Counted from the first letter of the stretch, positions 17,685 through 26,208 are shown. The stretch is DNA of 64,000 bases from CAZAFC01 sp964484675 (GCA_964484675.1 CAZAFC010000002.1:151527-215526), one strand, 5' to 3'. The notes: generated by a model not told the origin, from the sequence alone. Numbers and translations are program-made.

Positions 17685-18935
17685 TTATTTCCGTGCCAAA
17701 ATGGCGAGTGTCTCAATATGCGGTGTGTGCGGGAAAAAGTTAAAGCCTTCGAAATGTGTAATAGTATATTTTTCTTGTAGGAGCGCCAGATCGCGTGCTT
17801 GCGTCGCGGGGTTACAGCTCAGATAGGTGATCTGCGGTGGCAATGTCTCAAGCACGCGGGCAACGACTTTGTCGTGCAAGCCGGCGCGCGGCGGGTCAAA
17901 AATCACCGGAGCCTCGCCAATAATGCAATCCAGCGACTTTTCGCCGGCGGCCTCAACCACCTCCGCTTGCAGCGGTGCGCTTTCTGCATTCACGCGCGCC
18001 ATAGCCGCCGTGGCCGAGTCGAGCTCGACGAGCGTCACCTTTTTGTGCGCAACGCTCAGGCCAATGCTCCCCACACCAGCGTACATATCCACCAGCGAGT
18101 TGGTCGCACCGTGGTCACGGATCGCCTCAAGCGCTTTCTCAAACACCGGAATATTCACCTGGAAAAAGGAGTCGACATCATAGCTAAATTGACGCCCCAA
18201 AAGCGAGTCCTCGAGCCGCACATTGCCAAGCTCTTGTAGCAGCTCAGTCGGCACACTGGCCGGACTTTTGGGCTCGGAATAGTATACCCGCAGACCGTGC
18301 AGGCCGTCCGGCAACGTGAGCGCATGGAAATCTTTGCGCTTCACAAATAGCGCCGCGGCCGCCTCGCCCGCTTGGTTACACCGAACAATTATTGTCTTCA
18401 GATCGCCGGCGCGCGGCTTGAGCGTTTGGAGTTGAGCAACTAAAGCATTCGCTGCCCGGTCGATGGCTGGCAATGCGAGCTCACTGCCCGTAACAATCAT
18501 TTTTTGATGCGAGCCACGAACATGCAGCGCCAAATGCAAGCCATCATCGTCACCCCAAAAACTATATTCCATCTTGTTACGATAGTGCCAGTCGTCGCCA
18601 CTCGCAGTCATTGCAAATCCCGGCAGCTCGACATGCGCCTGCGCAAAAAGCTCCGCCACAATCTGCTTTTTGTATTCATTTTCTTGTTCAAGCGGAATAA
18701 TCTGCCACGGACTTGTCGCCAAATACCCGGCTTCGCGCGGCGCAATTCGAAACGAAGCCGGCGTGAGAATTTCTTCCGCAATCGCTTCGGCAAACGATCT
18801 TTTGCTCTTAATAATCCGCACTCGGGCCTGTTCGCCCGGCAACGCACCCCACACAAATACCCTTCGGCCATCGGCAAGCGTGGCAAGGCCCTGGCCGCCG
18901 TGCACCAGTTTTTCAATCGTAACTATTTCAGACAT
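17685..18935 (-). CDS. 23S rRNA (uracil-5-)-methyltransferase, RlmD/TrmA family
   Basis: 416 residues: an N-terminal TRAM RNA-binding domain (about 1-55), a middle RNA-contact part, and a C-terminal SAM domain with DMYAGVGSIGL, FDPPRAGL and the nucleophile Cys in YLSCNPATQARDL. It makes 5-methyluridine in rRNA or tRNA. The four Fe-S cysteines of RumA/RlmD are not evident in the N-terminal half, so RlmCD/TrmA-like specificity is open. The start is MSEIVTIEKL at 18935, because the ATG at 18944 overlaps the -10 box itself. Confidence 0.88.
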   Translation of the reverse strand: MSEIVTIEKLVHGGQGLATLADGRRVFVWGALPGEQARVRIIKSKRSFAEAIAEEILTPASFRIAPREAGYLATSPWQIIPLEQENEYKKQIVAELFAQAHVELPGFAMTASGDDWHYRNKMEYSFWGDDDGLHLALHVRGSHQKMIVTGSELALPAIDRAANALVAQLQTLKPRAGDLKTIIVRCNQAGEAAAALFVKRKDFHALTLPDGLHGLRVYYSEPKSPASVPTELLQELGNVRLEDSLLGRQFSYDVDSFFQVNIPVFEKALEAIRDHGATNSLVDMYAGVGSIGLSVAHKKVTLVELDSATAAMARVNAESAPLQAEVVEAAGEKSLDCIIGEAPVIFDPPRAGLHDKVVARVLETLPPQITYLSCNPATQARDLALLQEKYTITHFEGFNFFPHTPHIETLAILARK

Positions 18936-18942
18936 GCTTGGC

Positions 18943-18948
18943 ATTATA
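18943..18948 (-). promoter_or_regulatory. -10 hexamer for the RlmD-type gene, overlapping the HAD stop
   Basis: TATAAT on the minus strand ends 7 nt before ATG 18935. Its central TAA is the stop codon of the HAD gene, so the promoter is embedded in the end of the upstream gene. Confidence 0.65.
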
Positions 18949-19576
18949 CCTGTTTGGAGCGAAAAAGGTCTACTAATTCTGCGGGTCGATATAAAAGTGC
19001 GAATGGCTCGTGAGCCGCCAGCGCTTCGCGCCCGTTAAAACCCCACGCCACCGACACGATCCGCACGTCTATTTTGTGCGCTGCGATGATATCTCGCACC
19101 TCATCACCAATGTAAAAAGATTTCGCCGGATCAAGATCGTACTTGTGCATAATCTTCTTGAGTGCGCTTGCTTTGTGGAGCACGCCGGCCCCACCCTGTA
19201 CGTGCTCAAAATACTCGGCAATATGCTCTTTTTGCAAAAATGAGCGAATATTCGCCTCGCTGTTCGAGCTGAGAATAAACAGCCGATGACCATCATCACG
19301 CAGTGCCCGAAGCGCCTTTTCAATACCCGGAAATGGTTTTACTTCGCCGATCCGCTGATGCATGCGTGCTTTACCGCGCATCAAAAGCATCGGCATACGA
19401 AGCAGCGGCACGTCCAATTCCTTGAGCACCTGGCGCAAAGATAGCTGGCGCAGACGATTGATGCGCTGCTGGTCAGTAATGGCTGGCTGGCCAGTTAGCT
19501 CGTAAAATAGCTCAACGATCAGCGGAAAACTATCCGCAATCGTTCCGTCAAAGTCAAAAATGAGTGTCGCGGCCAT
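18944..19576 (-). CDS. HAD-superfamily phosphatase (phosphoglycolate phosphatase-like)
   Basis: 210 residues with all HAD motifs: DFDGT (D8, D10), ILSSNS, the Lys in HKASALKK and GDEVRD. A helical cap lies between motifs I and II (about 15-80), as in PGP and beta-phosphoglucomutase-like enzymes. It hydrolyses a small phosphate ester; the substrate cannot be told. Its ATG is 2 nt after the opsin-like gene stop, so the two are one operon. Confidence 0.88.
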   Translation of the reverse strand: MAATLIFDFDGTIADSFPLIVELFYELTGQPAITDQQRINRLRQLSLRQVLKELDVPLLRMPMLLMRGKARMHQRIGEVKPFPGIEKALRALRDDGHRLFILSSNSEANIRSFLQKEHIAEYFEHVQGGAGVLHKASALKKIMHKYDLDPAKSFYIGDEVRDIIAAHKIDVRIVSVAWGFNGREALAAHEPFALLYRPAELVDLFRSKQV

Positions 19577-19578
19577 CG

Positions 19579-20511
19579 CTATGAATGCAGCAAGCTACCC
19601 GCAAAAATCACCCAGGCAAGCGCAGTTTGAAAACCTAAACTCACCAGCAACCCAATGCGCTCGGCAAGCCAACCATTGCGCCAGCGCCCGTCTGCACGCT
19701 GCGCAAGCATTGCCATGCCGAAAAGGCCCGCCAAACCGACCGCCAATATGGCGAGCGCACCATATACAAATCCTGGCGTAGCGCCATTGTATAGGTTGGC
19801 GCCAAAGACGAACATAGCGAGCGCGACAAGCACAACGCCATTTGCGCCTAGTCCAACCCATATTGATCTTCGAGTTCGATTAGCATCCTGCTGGCTGACT
19901 AATAGCAAAAGTGTCGAGGGCACTACACTCAACGCAAACACGGCAAGCAGGCTTGATATCCCCTCCATGCCAGCCAGCATTGCAACCGCCAAAGTGGCGA
20001 ACGCACCACTAGTAGCCTGGCCGATAAAACGCGCCAGCCTACGGCGCCGAAACACCGACTTGTTCCAAGCCGTCAGGGCACATGTGATACTAGATATGAG
20101 CAAAAAAGCTGGCACAATGTAGCGCACATTAAGTGTGAAGATTTGTCTAGTCGCCGGCGCATAGAGCGCATGCCCAGCGATTTGCGACCCCAGCGTATCT
20201 TTGGCAAAGTACTGCGTAACAACGGGTACTGCGCGGTCAGCACCCAAGCACGCGATTGCGATCGCCTGCGCCGCGTACAAAACTGCCAGTCGTCCATTCC
20301 ATCGCCGAATGGCCGCCGAGACAAGCGTCGGATCGTTTGCCAGGATCACTTCGGCCGGTTCCCCATACACAAGCTCGGGTGAAACGCCCATGGACAACAT
20401 TTCGGCGGCAGGCGCCTTGGTTTTCAGGGAAGATTTTTTGGACGAGCGAGCAGTGGACGACGCCAGTGTGCCGCCACTTTTCTTTTTGGATTTTTTACGG
20501 GAAGTAGCCAT
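19579..20511 (-). CDS. Heliorhodopsin-like seven-helix membrane protein lacking the retinal-binding lysine
   Basis: 310 residues: a Lys/Ser-rich cytoplasmic tail (1-69), then seven membrane helices from about residue 70. As I recall the heliorhodopsin family, matches run along the length. Helix A and loop: WN...Q...AD-A-P (71-97). Helix C end: G-x-x-x-I-x-x-LLA-x-F (181-192). Helices F-G: TPGFVYG (245-251), G-x-W-x-N (275-279), ER (284-285), SL-x-x-x-x-ALAW-x-IF-x-G-x-L (291-307). The residue aligned with the Schiff-base Lys is Gln295 (FQTALAW for AKSALAW). The counterion Glu position falls at Gly164/Gln165, and the conserved His of helices A and B are Tyr79 and Cys144. So it should not bind retinal covalently. 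TATAGT lies 6 nt before the ATG. Confidence 0.8.
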   Translation of the reverse strand: MATSRKKSKKKSGGTLASSTARSSKKSSLKTKAPAAEMLSMGVSPELVYGEPAEVILANDPTLVSAAIRRWNGRLAVLYAAQAIAIACLGADRAVPVVTQYFAKDTLGSQIAGHALYAPATRQIFTLNVRYIVPAFLLISSITCALTAWNKSVFRRRRLARFIGQATSGAFATLAVAMLAGMEGISSLLAVFALSVVPSTLLLLVSQQDANRTRRSIWVGLGANGVVLVALAMFVFGANLYNGATPGFVYGALAILAVGLAGLFGMAMLAQRADGRWRNGWLAERIGLLVSLGFQTALAWVIFAGSLLHS

Positions 20512-20517
20512 ACATCA

Positions 20518-20523
20518 ACTATA
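20518..20523 (-). promoter_or_regulatory. -10 hexamer for the opsin-like gene
   Basis: TATAGT on the minus strand ends 6 nt before ATG 20511, in the 65-nt gap after msrA. No clear -35. Confidence 0.5.
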
Positions 20524-20576
20524 CATGATTGCCGTCCACGAAGCTACGACCGACATGCGCGATCGATCTGTCCGTA

Positions 20577-21086
20577 CTATGCATCTTTGGCGGCAGGATG
20601 AGCGGCAATGGGCTCGTATGGCACGGCACACATGCCGCGGCCGGTGCGCTCAGCGAATTTCTGGTGATACGCTTCGGCTCTATAAAATGGGCCAGCTGGA
20701 TCGATAATTTGCGTGACAATGGGGTCGCTAACGCCTGCCTGCGCCTCCTGCATCACTTTGTGCGCTACGGCGCTTTGCTCGTCATTCAGGCAAAAAATTG
20801 CCGAACGATAATTATCGCCCACATCTGGCCCCTGTCGATTAAGCTGGGTCGGATCGTGCATACGAAAAAAATGCCGCACGAGCGTTTCATAGCTCACTTT
20901 TTCGGGGTCAAACTTCAGCCAAACCGCTTCGGCATGGCCGGTGGTGTGTGAGCAAACTTCTTCGTAAGTCGGATTTTCGGTGTGGCCGCCAGTGTAGCCT
21001 ACGCGCGTCTCAACCACACCCGGCACTTGATCAAAGTAGTACTGCACTCCCCAAAAACAACCTGCAGCGAAAATTGCTTGCTCCAT
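20577..21086 (-). CDS. msrA: Peptide methionine-(S)-sulfoxide reductase MsrA
   Basis: 169 residues. The catalytic Cys is in GCFWG (about residues 9-13), followed by the MsrA core (VGYTGGHTENPTYEEVC and FFRMHDPTQLNRQGPDVG). It repairs oxidised methionine using thioredoxin. The start MEQAIFAAGCFWG at 21086 matches the family, and TATGCT lies 6 nt upstream with TTTGCA 18 nt further, so a leaderless mRNA is likely. The longer frame upstream is not supported. It lies directly upstream of the opsin-like gene. Confidence 0.95.
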   Translation of the reverse strand: MEQAIFAAGCFWGVQYYFDQVPGVVETRVGYTGGHTENPTYEEVCSHTTGHAEAVWLKFDPEKVSYETLVRHFFRMHDPTQLNRQGPDVGDNYRSAIFCLNDEQSAVAHKVMQEAQAGVSDPIVTQIIDPAGPFYRAEAYHQKFAERTGRGMCAVPYEPIAAHPAAKDA

Positions 21087-21092
21087 GTGGGC

Positions 21093-21122
21093 AGCATAGC
21101 ACAAGCTCATTGGTGCTGCAAA
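21093..21122 (-). promoter_or_regulatory. Promoter for msrA, leaderless
   Basis: TTTGCA (21117-21122), 18-nt spacer, TATGCT (21093-21098) on the minus strand, ending 6 nt before the ATG. Confidence 0.55.
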
Positions 21123-21262
21123 CACAGCCCGGGATCGCCTGGTTGCGCAAAAAGCTATTTGTGTAGCGCGCGGCAGCGGCATGCAGCGATTGCACCCGAC
21201 GGGGCACATAGCGAACAAATCCACCGTACATTACGCCGCGCCCAAAGAGCACCTAACTACAC

Positions 21263-21565
21263 TTATTCGCTCACCGTCACATCTTGCCAGAAAGCCACGT
21301 AATTGGAAAAATCCTTCTTCACACGCTCAATCGCCGTCGACTTCGGTTCGGGATACGTCCAAGCCGAGTCCTTGCTCCACTGGCCATCGGCGCCAACATC
21401 AAAGTATTGGCACTTACCCTTCCATGGACACGTGTATGGCGTGTCGCTTTTCCGCAAAAACTCCATTCGCACCGAATCCGGCGGAAAATACCAATTCTGC
21501 TCAATAAAAATCAGCACTTCCTTCGGCGCTTCGGCGATCACTTGTCCATTCCAGATTGCTTTCAT
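21263..21565 (-). CDS. DUF427 family protein
   Basis: 100 residues: MKAIWNGQVIAEA, NWYFPPDSV, TYCPWKG-like (PYTCPWKGKCQYFDV) and AWTYPEPK, the recognisable DUF427 pattern. It is a small beta-rich single domain of unknown function, widespread in bacteria and fungi. AAGGAGCCCC gives a good ribosome-binding site. It is upstream of msrA with a gap of 176 nt that includes the msrA promoter. Confidence 0.85.
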   Translation of the reverse strand: MKAIWNGQVIAEAPKEVLIFIEQNWYFPPDSVRMEFLRKSDTPYTCPWKGKCQYFDVGADGQWSKDSAWTYPEPKSTAIERVKKDFSNYVAFWQDVTVSE

Positions 21566-21691
21566 CGGGGCTCCTTTTCTACAAAATAGTATGAATGGGC
21601 CCGCCCGCTAACGCAAGTTCGAAGGAGGCCTTTAGGCATATTGGTTCCTGGACATCACGCCATGGCCATAACTTGCTTTTGCTTAGAAATA

Positions 21692-21719
21692 TTGACTCGC
21701 TGGTAAATAAGCGTATAAT
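21692..21719 (+). promoter_or_regulatory. Strong promoter for the LPNTG protein
   Basis: TTGACT (21692-21697), 16-nt spacer, TATAAT (21714-21719). The leader of about 50 nt ends in AAGGAG 9 nt before the ATG. Confidence 0.75.
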
Positions 21720-21777
21720 GCAGGGGTAAGCTTTATCTGAGCCTGAGACGACTCGGTATGAGAAGGAGTTTTTGGAG

Positions 21778-22485
21778 ATGAAGAATCTGAAAAGCGTTGC
21801 AAGTGCAACCGCAACTGGTATTATCGTGGCTGGTATCGTCGCCGTGCCTGCTTTTGCCTGCAAACCTCAGGGAACAATTGTGAAAAAAGTGCAGGATATC
21901 ACGAAAAACAGCGTCGTCAGCGACGCCAACACATCAGCAACTGCCCTCTTAGTTGCACCTGGCGACGTGCTCACCTACACCGTTACCGTCGGCAACGCCG
22001 AAACGCAGATTGGTGCTCACGGCGAAGACCAAATGGTTAACACAGTACTCACCGACAACCTACCTGATGGTGTGTCGCTCGTAAGCGATCCGGCTACCCG
22101 TACCATCACCGAACAGCTCGGCACGCTCAAGGCCAAGCAATCAATCACCAAGCAATACCAGGTGAAAGTGGTCAGCGGCGCCAAAGATGGCCAAGTCATC
22201 ACCAACAAGGCTTGTTTCACCGGCAACAACAGCGCCGGTAACTTGCCGCAGAATGGCTGCGATGTGGCGATCGTGAAGGTTCAGGCTCCGGCTCCAACGC
22301 CCACGCCAACACCTACACCAACGCCTACTCCGCCAGCAACACCTGCTGCCCCTACCGCTCCAACGCCCACCGCATTGCCGAACACTGGGCCAGGCAACAT
22401 TGCAGCAATTGCCGGTGTCGTCGGCGTGCTTGGCTACGCAGCCCAGCTCATTCGCACGAAGCGCCGCGCTACGCAGGCTGAATAG
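21778..22485 (+). CDS. Secreted sortase-anchored surface protein (LPNTG) with a DUF11-like domain
   Basis: 235 residues: signal peptide (MKNLKSVASATATG through VPAFA, about 1-24), then a beta-sandwich resembling DUF11/isopeptide-type repeats (LTYTVTVGNAE, LTDNLPDGVSLV). Four Cys occur in the mature part. A Pro-Thr linker (about 168-199) leads to LPNTG at about 200-204, a hydrophobic helix and a basic tail, the full cell-wall sorting signal. It is predicted to be linked covalently to the cell wall by a class A-type sortase; none is in the window. Strong promoter and perfect terminator suggest high, independent expression. I start at ATG 21778; an upstream TTG at 21772 is less likely. Confidence 0.88.
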   Translation: MKNLKSVASATATGIIVAGIVAVPAFACKPQGTIVKKVQDITKNSVVSDANTSATALLVAPGDVLTYTVTVGNAETQIGAHGEDQMVNTVLTDNLPDGVSLVSDPATRTITEQLGTLKAKQSITKQYQVKVVSGAKDGQVITNKACFTGNNSAGNLPQNGCDVAIVKVQAPAPTPTPTPTPTPTPPATPAAPTAPTPTALPNTGPGNIAAIAGVVGVLGYAAQLIRTKRRATQAE

Positions 22486-22507
22486 TCACTGAATTTCTCT
22501 CGTCATA

Positions 22508-22541
22508 AAAGATAAATCGGCCGGCCGGCCGATTTATCTTT
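22508..22541. terminator. Perfect 34-nt palindromic terminator
   Basis: 17-bp inverted repeat (AAAGATAAATCGGCCGG and its complement) with A- and T-rich ends, so it can stop transcripts from both sides. It closes the LPNTG gene and could also catch read-through from lysS. Confidence 0.85.
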
Positions 22542-22678
22542 AACGCCCACATTTCCGGCCGATTTTTATCCAATGAGCCGTGCCGCGGGCCTTACCGCAA
22601 TAGCATGTTTGCGCACGTAGGGGAAGTGCTCCTTGCGTCGCTAGAATCGTGCTCTTAAGGGAGCTAAAAGAGATTGGA

Positions 22679-24187
22679 CTACAGTCTTACATCTGGATAG
22701 ACGCTTCGAGTGAGCCCATCAATCTCGTGACGCAGCTGCGGGAATGGCACGCCCTCACGCGCCGTCACGCCTTCAAAGACCCAGAAAACACGCTCACTGA
22801 AGCCCAGCCCACAGGCTGGTGGCATGCCATATTCAAGCATCTCTACAAAGTCGATATCGAGCATCATGGCTTCGTCATCGCCCGCCTCACGCATCTTTTG
22901 CTGCTCGACAAACCGGCCAAGCTGATCGAGCGGATCGTTCAGTTCAGAAAAACCATTACTCAGCTCACTGCCGGCAATCACTGCCTGGAAGCGCTGCGTC
23001 GTCTCTGGCCGATCAGGATTCGTTTTGGCAAGCGGACTAATAAACGTCGGAATGTTGACGAGCCAGACCGGTCCGGCAACGTCCTTGCGCACGTTCTTCC
23101 AGAGCTTATCGATGCCGCGAGCCTTATTTTCCGTATTCTCAAGCTCGAGCTTGTGTTCTTTGAGCGTTTTTTTGACATCATCGAGCGAGCAAGCAAAAAT
23201 ATCCAGCCCGTAATGCTTTTGAATCACCGCGGCATAATCCCACACTTCCCACGAGTTACTGAGATCAACGCTGAATTTTCCGAGCTTAAATTGCAACGTG
23301 CCGAACGTTCGCTCCAGCACGAACTTGAAAAGATCTTCCTGAAATTGCCTACCCTGCTGCCAGTCAGCATACGCCCAATACCATTCCATCGCCACGTGCT
23401 CCGGCAAGTGCTCATCGGAGTAATTTTCGTTGCGGAATCGCGGCCCAATATCATATACCTTTTCAAATCCAGCGCCCAGTAGTCGCTTGAGTGGCAGCTC
23501 GTGGCTAATGCGCAAATAAAAATCTTGGTCGAGCGCGTCCATGTGCGTGACAAACGGATTAGCATCAGCACCGCCGGTCGTATGCTCCAGCACCGGAACG
23601 TTCACCTCAATAAAACCATGCTGATCAAGAAATTCGCGCGTCGCCTGCCAGAATTTGCTCCGCCGGATAAAGCGATCGCGCACTTCTTGATTGACGTTCA
23701 TGTCGATGTAGCGGCGGCGCAAACGCTCCTCTTTGTTTGTAAAACCTTCACGCGACACCGGCATCGGCCGCAGACTCTTGGCAAGCAAACGCAATCGATG
23801 TGCCTCAACCGAAATTTCGCCAGTTTTGGTGCGCACCACCAGTCCAGAAGCCTCAATAAAATCGCCAGCATCGAGCAGCGGCAATTCGCTCATTCCGAGC
23901 TGGCTCTGTGAAGCTTCCAGCGGCGCGAGCTTGTCGCCGGCCAAAAAGAGTTGGAGCGAGCCAGACATATCCCGCACGACCACAAAGGCGATTTTGCCAA
24001 ATTTTCTAATCGCGACAATACGGCCCGCAATCGTCACTTGCTGGTTTTCAAGCGCCTCAAACTGCTCAACGACTTCTTTGAGCGTGTGCGTCCGTTCGAC
24101 GTTCGCCGGAAACGGATTTACACCCAAGCGCTTTAATTCGTCAAGTTTACGCAGGCGCTCGTCGCGCAGTTCTTTGAGTGTAGCCAT
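22679..24187 (-). CDS. lysS: Lysyl-tRNA synthetase, class II
   Basis: 502 residues: an OB-fold anticodon domain (about 45-145) and the class II core with motif 2 (FRNENYSDEHLPEH) and motif 3 (ACGLGFSERVFWVFEG). Motif 3 differs from the usual GLGIGIDRLVM form but keeps the Arg. The E-x-N-x-P-V-L-E-x-T-x-G-G-A signature is present (EVNVPVLEHTTGGAD). TATAAT lies 10 nt before the ATG (24198-24203), leaving a leader of only 3-4 nt in spite of AGGAGA in between. Confidence 0.95.
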   Translation of the reverse strand: MATLKELRDERLRKLDELKRLGVNPFPANVERTHTLKEVVEQFEALENQQVTIAGRIVAIRKFGKIAFVVVRDMSGSLQLFLAGDKLAPLEASQSQLGMSELPLLDAGDFIEASGLVVRTKTGEISVEAHRLRLLAKSLRPMPVSREGFTNKEERLRRRYIDMNVNQEVRDRFIRRSKFWQATREFLDQHGFIEVNVPVLEHTTGGADANPFVTHMDALDQDFYLRISHELPLKRLLGAGFEKVYDIGPRFRNENYSDEHLPEHVAMEWYWAYADWQQGRQFQEDLFKFVLERTFGTLQFKLGKFSVDLSNSWEVWDYAAVIQKHYGLDIFACSLDDVKKTLKEHKLELENTENKARGIDKLWKNVRKDVAGPVWLVNIPTFISPLAKTNPDRPETTQRFQAVIAGSELSNGFSELNDPLDQLGRFVEQQKMREAGDDEAMMLDIDFVEMLEYGMPPACGLGFSERVFWVFEGVTAREGVPFPQLRHEIDGLTRSVYPDVRL

Positions 24188-24285
24188 AATCTCCTAGATT
24201 ATATCTGTTGGCGGACAAAAAATCCAGACCACTCATGCGTTCATAGTCAGGAGTCGGGGCTGGCAGCGCTACCCTTGCAAACGGG

Positions 24286-24750
24286 CTAGCCGATTTCGAC
24301 AACTTCGTAGTGCGTGGTGTCGGCAGGAGTTTTAATCTCAACCGCATCGCCCACTTTTTTGCCGAGCAAAGCACGGCCGATTGGCGACTCATCGGATATC
24401 TTGCCGTCGAGCGGATCGGCTTCTACGGTGCCGACGACTTGGAATTGCTTGAACGCGCCGCCCGTCTTGCTTTTGAGCTTTACGGTCGATCCAAGCACCA
24501 CTTTGCTGTCGCCTTTCGGAGTGCTGATCACCACTGAATTTGCCAAGATTGCTTCGATCTCGGCCACTCGGGCATCATTACGCTCCTGATCCTGCCGCGC
24601 TGCACTGTATTCCATGTTTTCGCTGAGATCGCCAAATTCGCGGGCCGTCTTGATACGCTCCGCGATCTCGCTGCGCAATGCGACCAGCTCCTGCAGCTCT
24701 TTTTTCAGTTCGGCTATGCCGGCTTTTGTCAGATGGAATTGTCGTTTCAT
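24286..24750 (-). CDS. greA: Transcription elongation factor GreA
   Basis: 154 residues from MKRQFHLTKAG: an N-terminal coiled-coil finger with acidic tip (about 1-75, EYSAARQDQERNDARVAEIE) and a C-terminal FKBP-like domain (SPIGRALLGKKVGDAVEI). It restarts backtracked RNA polymerase by stimulating transcript cleavage. GGGAGGTGAC lies just before the ATG. It sits between proS and lysS. Confidence 0.95.
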   Translation of the reverse strand: MKRQFHLTKAGIAELKKELQELVALRSEIAERIKTAREFGDLSENMEYSAARQDQERNDARVAEIEAILANSVVISTPKGDSKVVLGSTVKLKSKTGGAFKQFQVVGTVEADPLDGKISDESPIGRALLGKKVGDAVEIKTPADTTHYEVVEIG

Positions 24751-24819
24751 GTCACCTCCCTTGCTGTACACCTGTGGTACTTGGATGTCTAATTATTGTC
24801 TGTCGCTTCATTGGGGCTT

Positions 24820-26076
24820 TTATGCGGCGAGTGCCTGCATAATCGCTTCTTCGGTCATGAGTTGGGCTTCTTTTTCGCGCCGATGTTTGAGCTCATATTT
24901 TTGGGCTGCAAGCGTTTTTTCGCTTACGACAAGGCGGTACGGAATGCCAAGCAAGTCCGCATCGGCAAACTTTTCCCCTGGTCGTACGTCGGTGCGTTCG
25001 TCATATAATACCTGAACTCCGTTACTCGTCAACTTTTGATACATCGCATACGCAGCTTTTTCCACAGCTTCGCTCGCGCCGATTTGCGCCAAATATACCT
25101 TGAATGGCGCGACATTTTCTGGCCACACCAGCCCGTATTCATCCGAAAAATGCTCCGCCATAACGCCCATCAGTCGGCTAATGCCGATGCCGTAGCAGCC
25201 CATAATAATCGACTGATTGTCGCCAGCTTCATCGGCATAAAACAGCTCGAGCGCATCGCTGTATTTGCTTTCGAGCGAGAAAATATTTCCGACTTCAATG
25301 CCGCGCTTCTCGACCAGTTCTTCTTTTGTGAGACCCAGCTTGGCCAGATTCTCGTCGGTGTAAATTTCTTTGTTAATAGCGACTCTCTTGCCTTCGTGCA
25401 CATAGATAGTGTCTTCGCCGATTGGGCTGATCGTCTGAAATTCGTCGCTAAATTTGTCGGTAAAAATCCCGCCGTCAGCATACGTGCGGTATGTAACGTC
25501 GCCCAAGCCCAGCCGCTCATACACGCGGGCGTAGGCCTTGGCAGCGCGCTCGTACAGCTCCGCGTGCTCTTCTTGCGAGCGAGCAAAGCTGTACATGTCT
25601 TTCATGGTAAATTCGCGGCCACGCAGCAAGCCGCTTTTGGCGCGCAATTCGTTGCGAAATTTACTCTGAATCTGATACACCGACACGGGCAAATCTTTGT
25701 ACGAACTAATAAAACTCTTGAGCGAATCGACAATCGGCTCTTCGTGTGTCAGGCCCATGCCAAGCTCGGTGCCGTTCGCGAGCTTCGTTTTGAACCAATT
25801 ATCAACTTTTTTGTCGTCCCAGCGATCGGTTTTCTCAAAAATGTCTTTCGGCTGGAGCACGGTCATCTGCACTTCTTGGCCGCCAAAGGCGTCCATTTCT
25901 TCACGGACGATCTGTGCGATGTTGTCCAGCACGCGCTTGCCAAGCGGCAAAAAGGCATACACCCCGGCCATTTCCTTGTGAATATAACCAGCTTGAATGA
26001 GCAATTGCGCGTTGCGCGCGGTTTCGTCGGCTGGTACGGTTTTGCTTGTTTTCGTGAATAAATGGGTAGCTCTCAT
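24820..26076 (-). CDS. proS: Prolyl-tRNA synthetase without the INS editing domain
   Basis: 418 residues, far shorter than the about 570 of the usual bacterial enzyme. The class II core (RNELRAKSGLLRGREFTMKD, GCYGIGISRLMGV) and the anticodon-binding domain are complete, but the roughly 180-residue YbaK-like INS domain between motifs 2 and 3 is absent. Mischarged Ala-tRNA-Pro would have to be cleared elsewhere or tolerated. A TATACT near 26199 gives a leader of about 115 nt. Confidence 0.93.
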   Translation of the reverse strand: MRATHLFTKTSKTVPADETARNAQLLIQAGYIHKEMAGVYAFLPLGKRVLDNIAQIVREEMDAFGGQEVQMTVLQPKDIFEKTDRWDDKKVDNWFKTKLANGTELGMGLTHEEPIVDSLKSFISSYKDLPVSVYQIQSKFRNELRAKSGLLRGREFTMKDMYSFARSQEEHAELYERAAKAYARVYERLGLGDVTYRTYADGGIFTDKFSDEFQTISPIGEDTIYVHEGKRVAINKEIYTDENLAKLGLTKEELVEKRGIEVGNIFSLESKYSDALELFYADEAGDNQSIIMGCYGIGISRLMGVMAEHFSDEYGLVWPENVAPFKVYLAQIGASEAVEKAAYAMYQKLTSNGVQVLYDERTDVRPGEKFADADLLGIPYRLVVSEKTLAAQKYELKHRREKEAQLMTEEAIMQALAA

Positions 26077-26208
26077 AATGTTTGTTCCTTGATCAGTTGT
26101 AAAAATAGACTAGAGAATAGAAATATGCGGCCGCGGGGCCGGGAGCAAACAAATTGAAAACTGGTGAGCAATAAGAAGGCGTTTCATGCCATGTGCCAGT
26201 ATAGCATA

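Noticed and set aside
20948..21302. A 70-100 codon coding frame between msrA and DUF427
   Set aside because: The frames overlap msrA or its promoter, lack ribosome-binding sites and have low-complexity Cys/His/Arg content; treated as shadows.
26077..26208. A T-box leader ahead of proS (and a similar one ahead of serS)
   Set aside because: The leaders are only about 110 nt and lack the conserved T-box sequence and a terminator/antiterminator pair.
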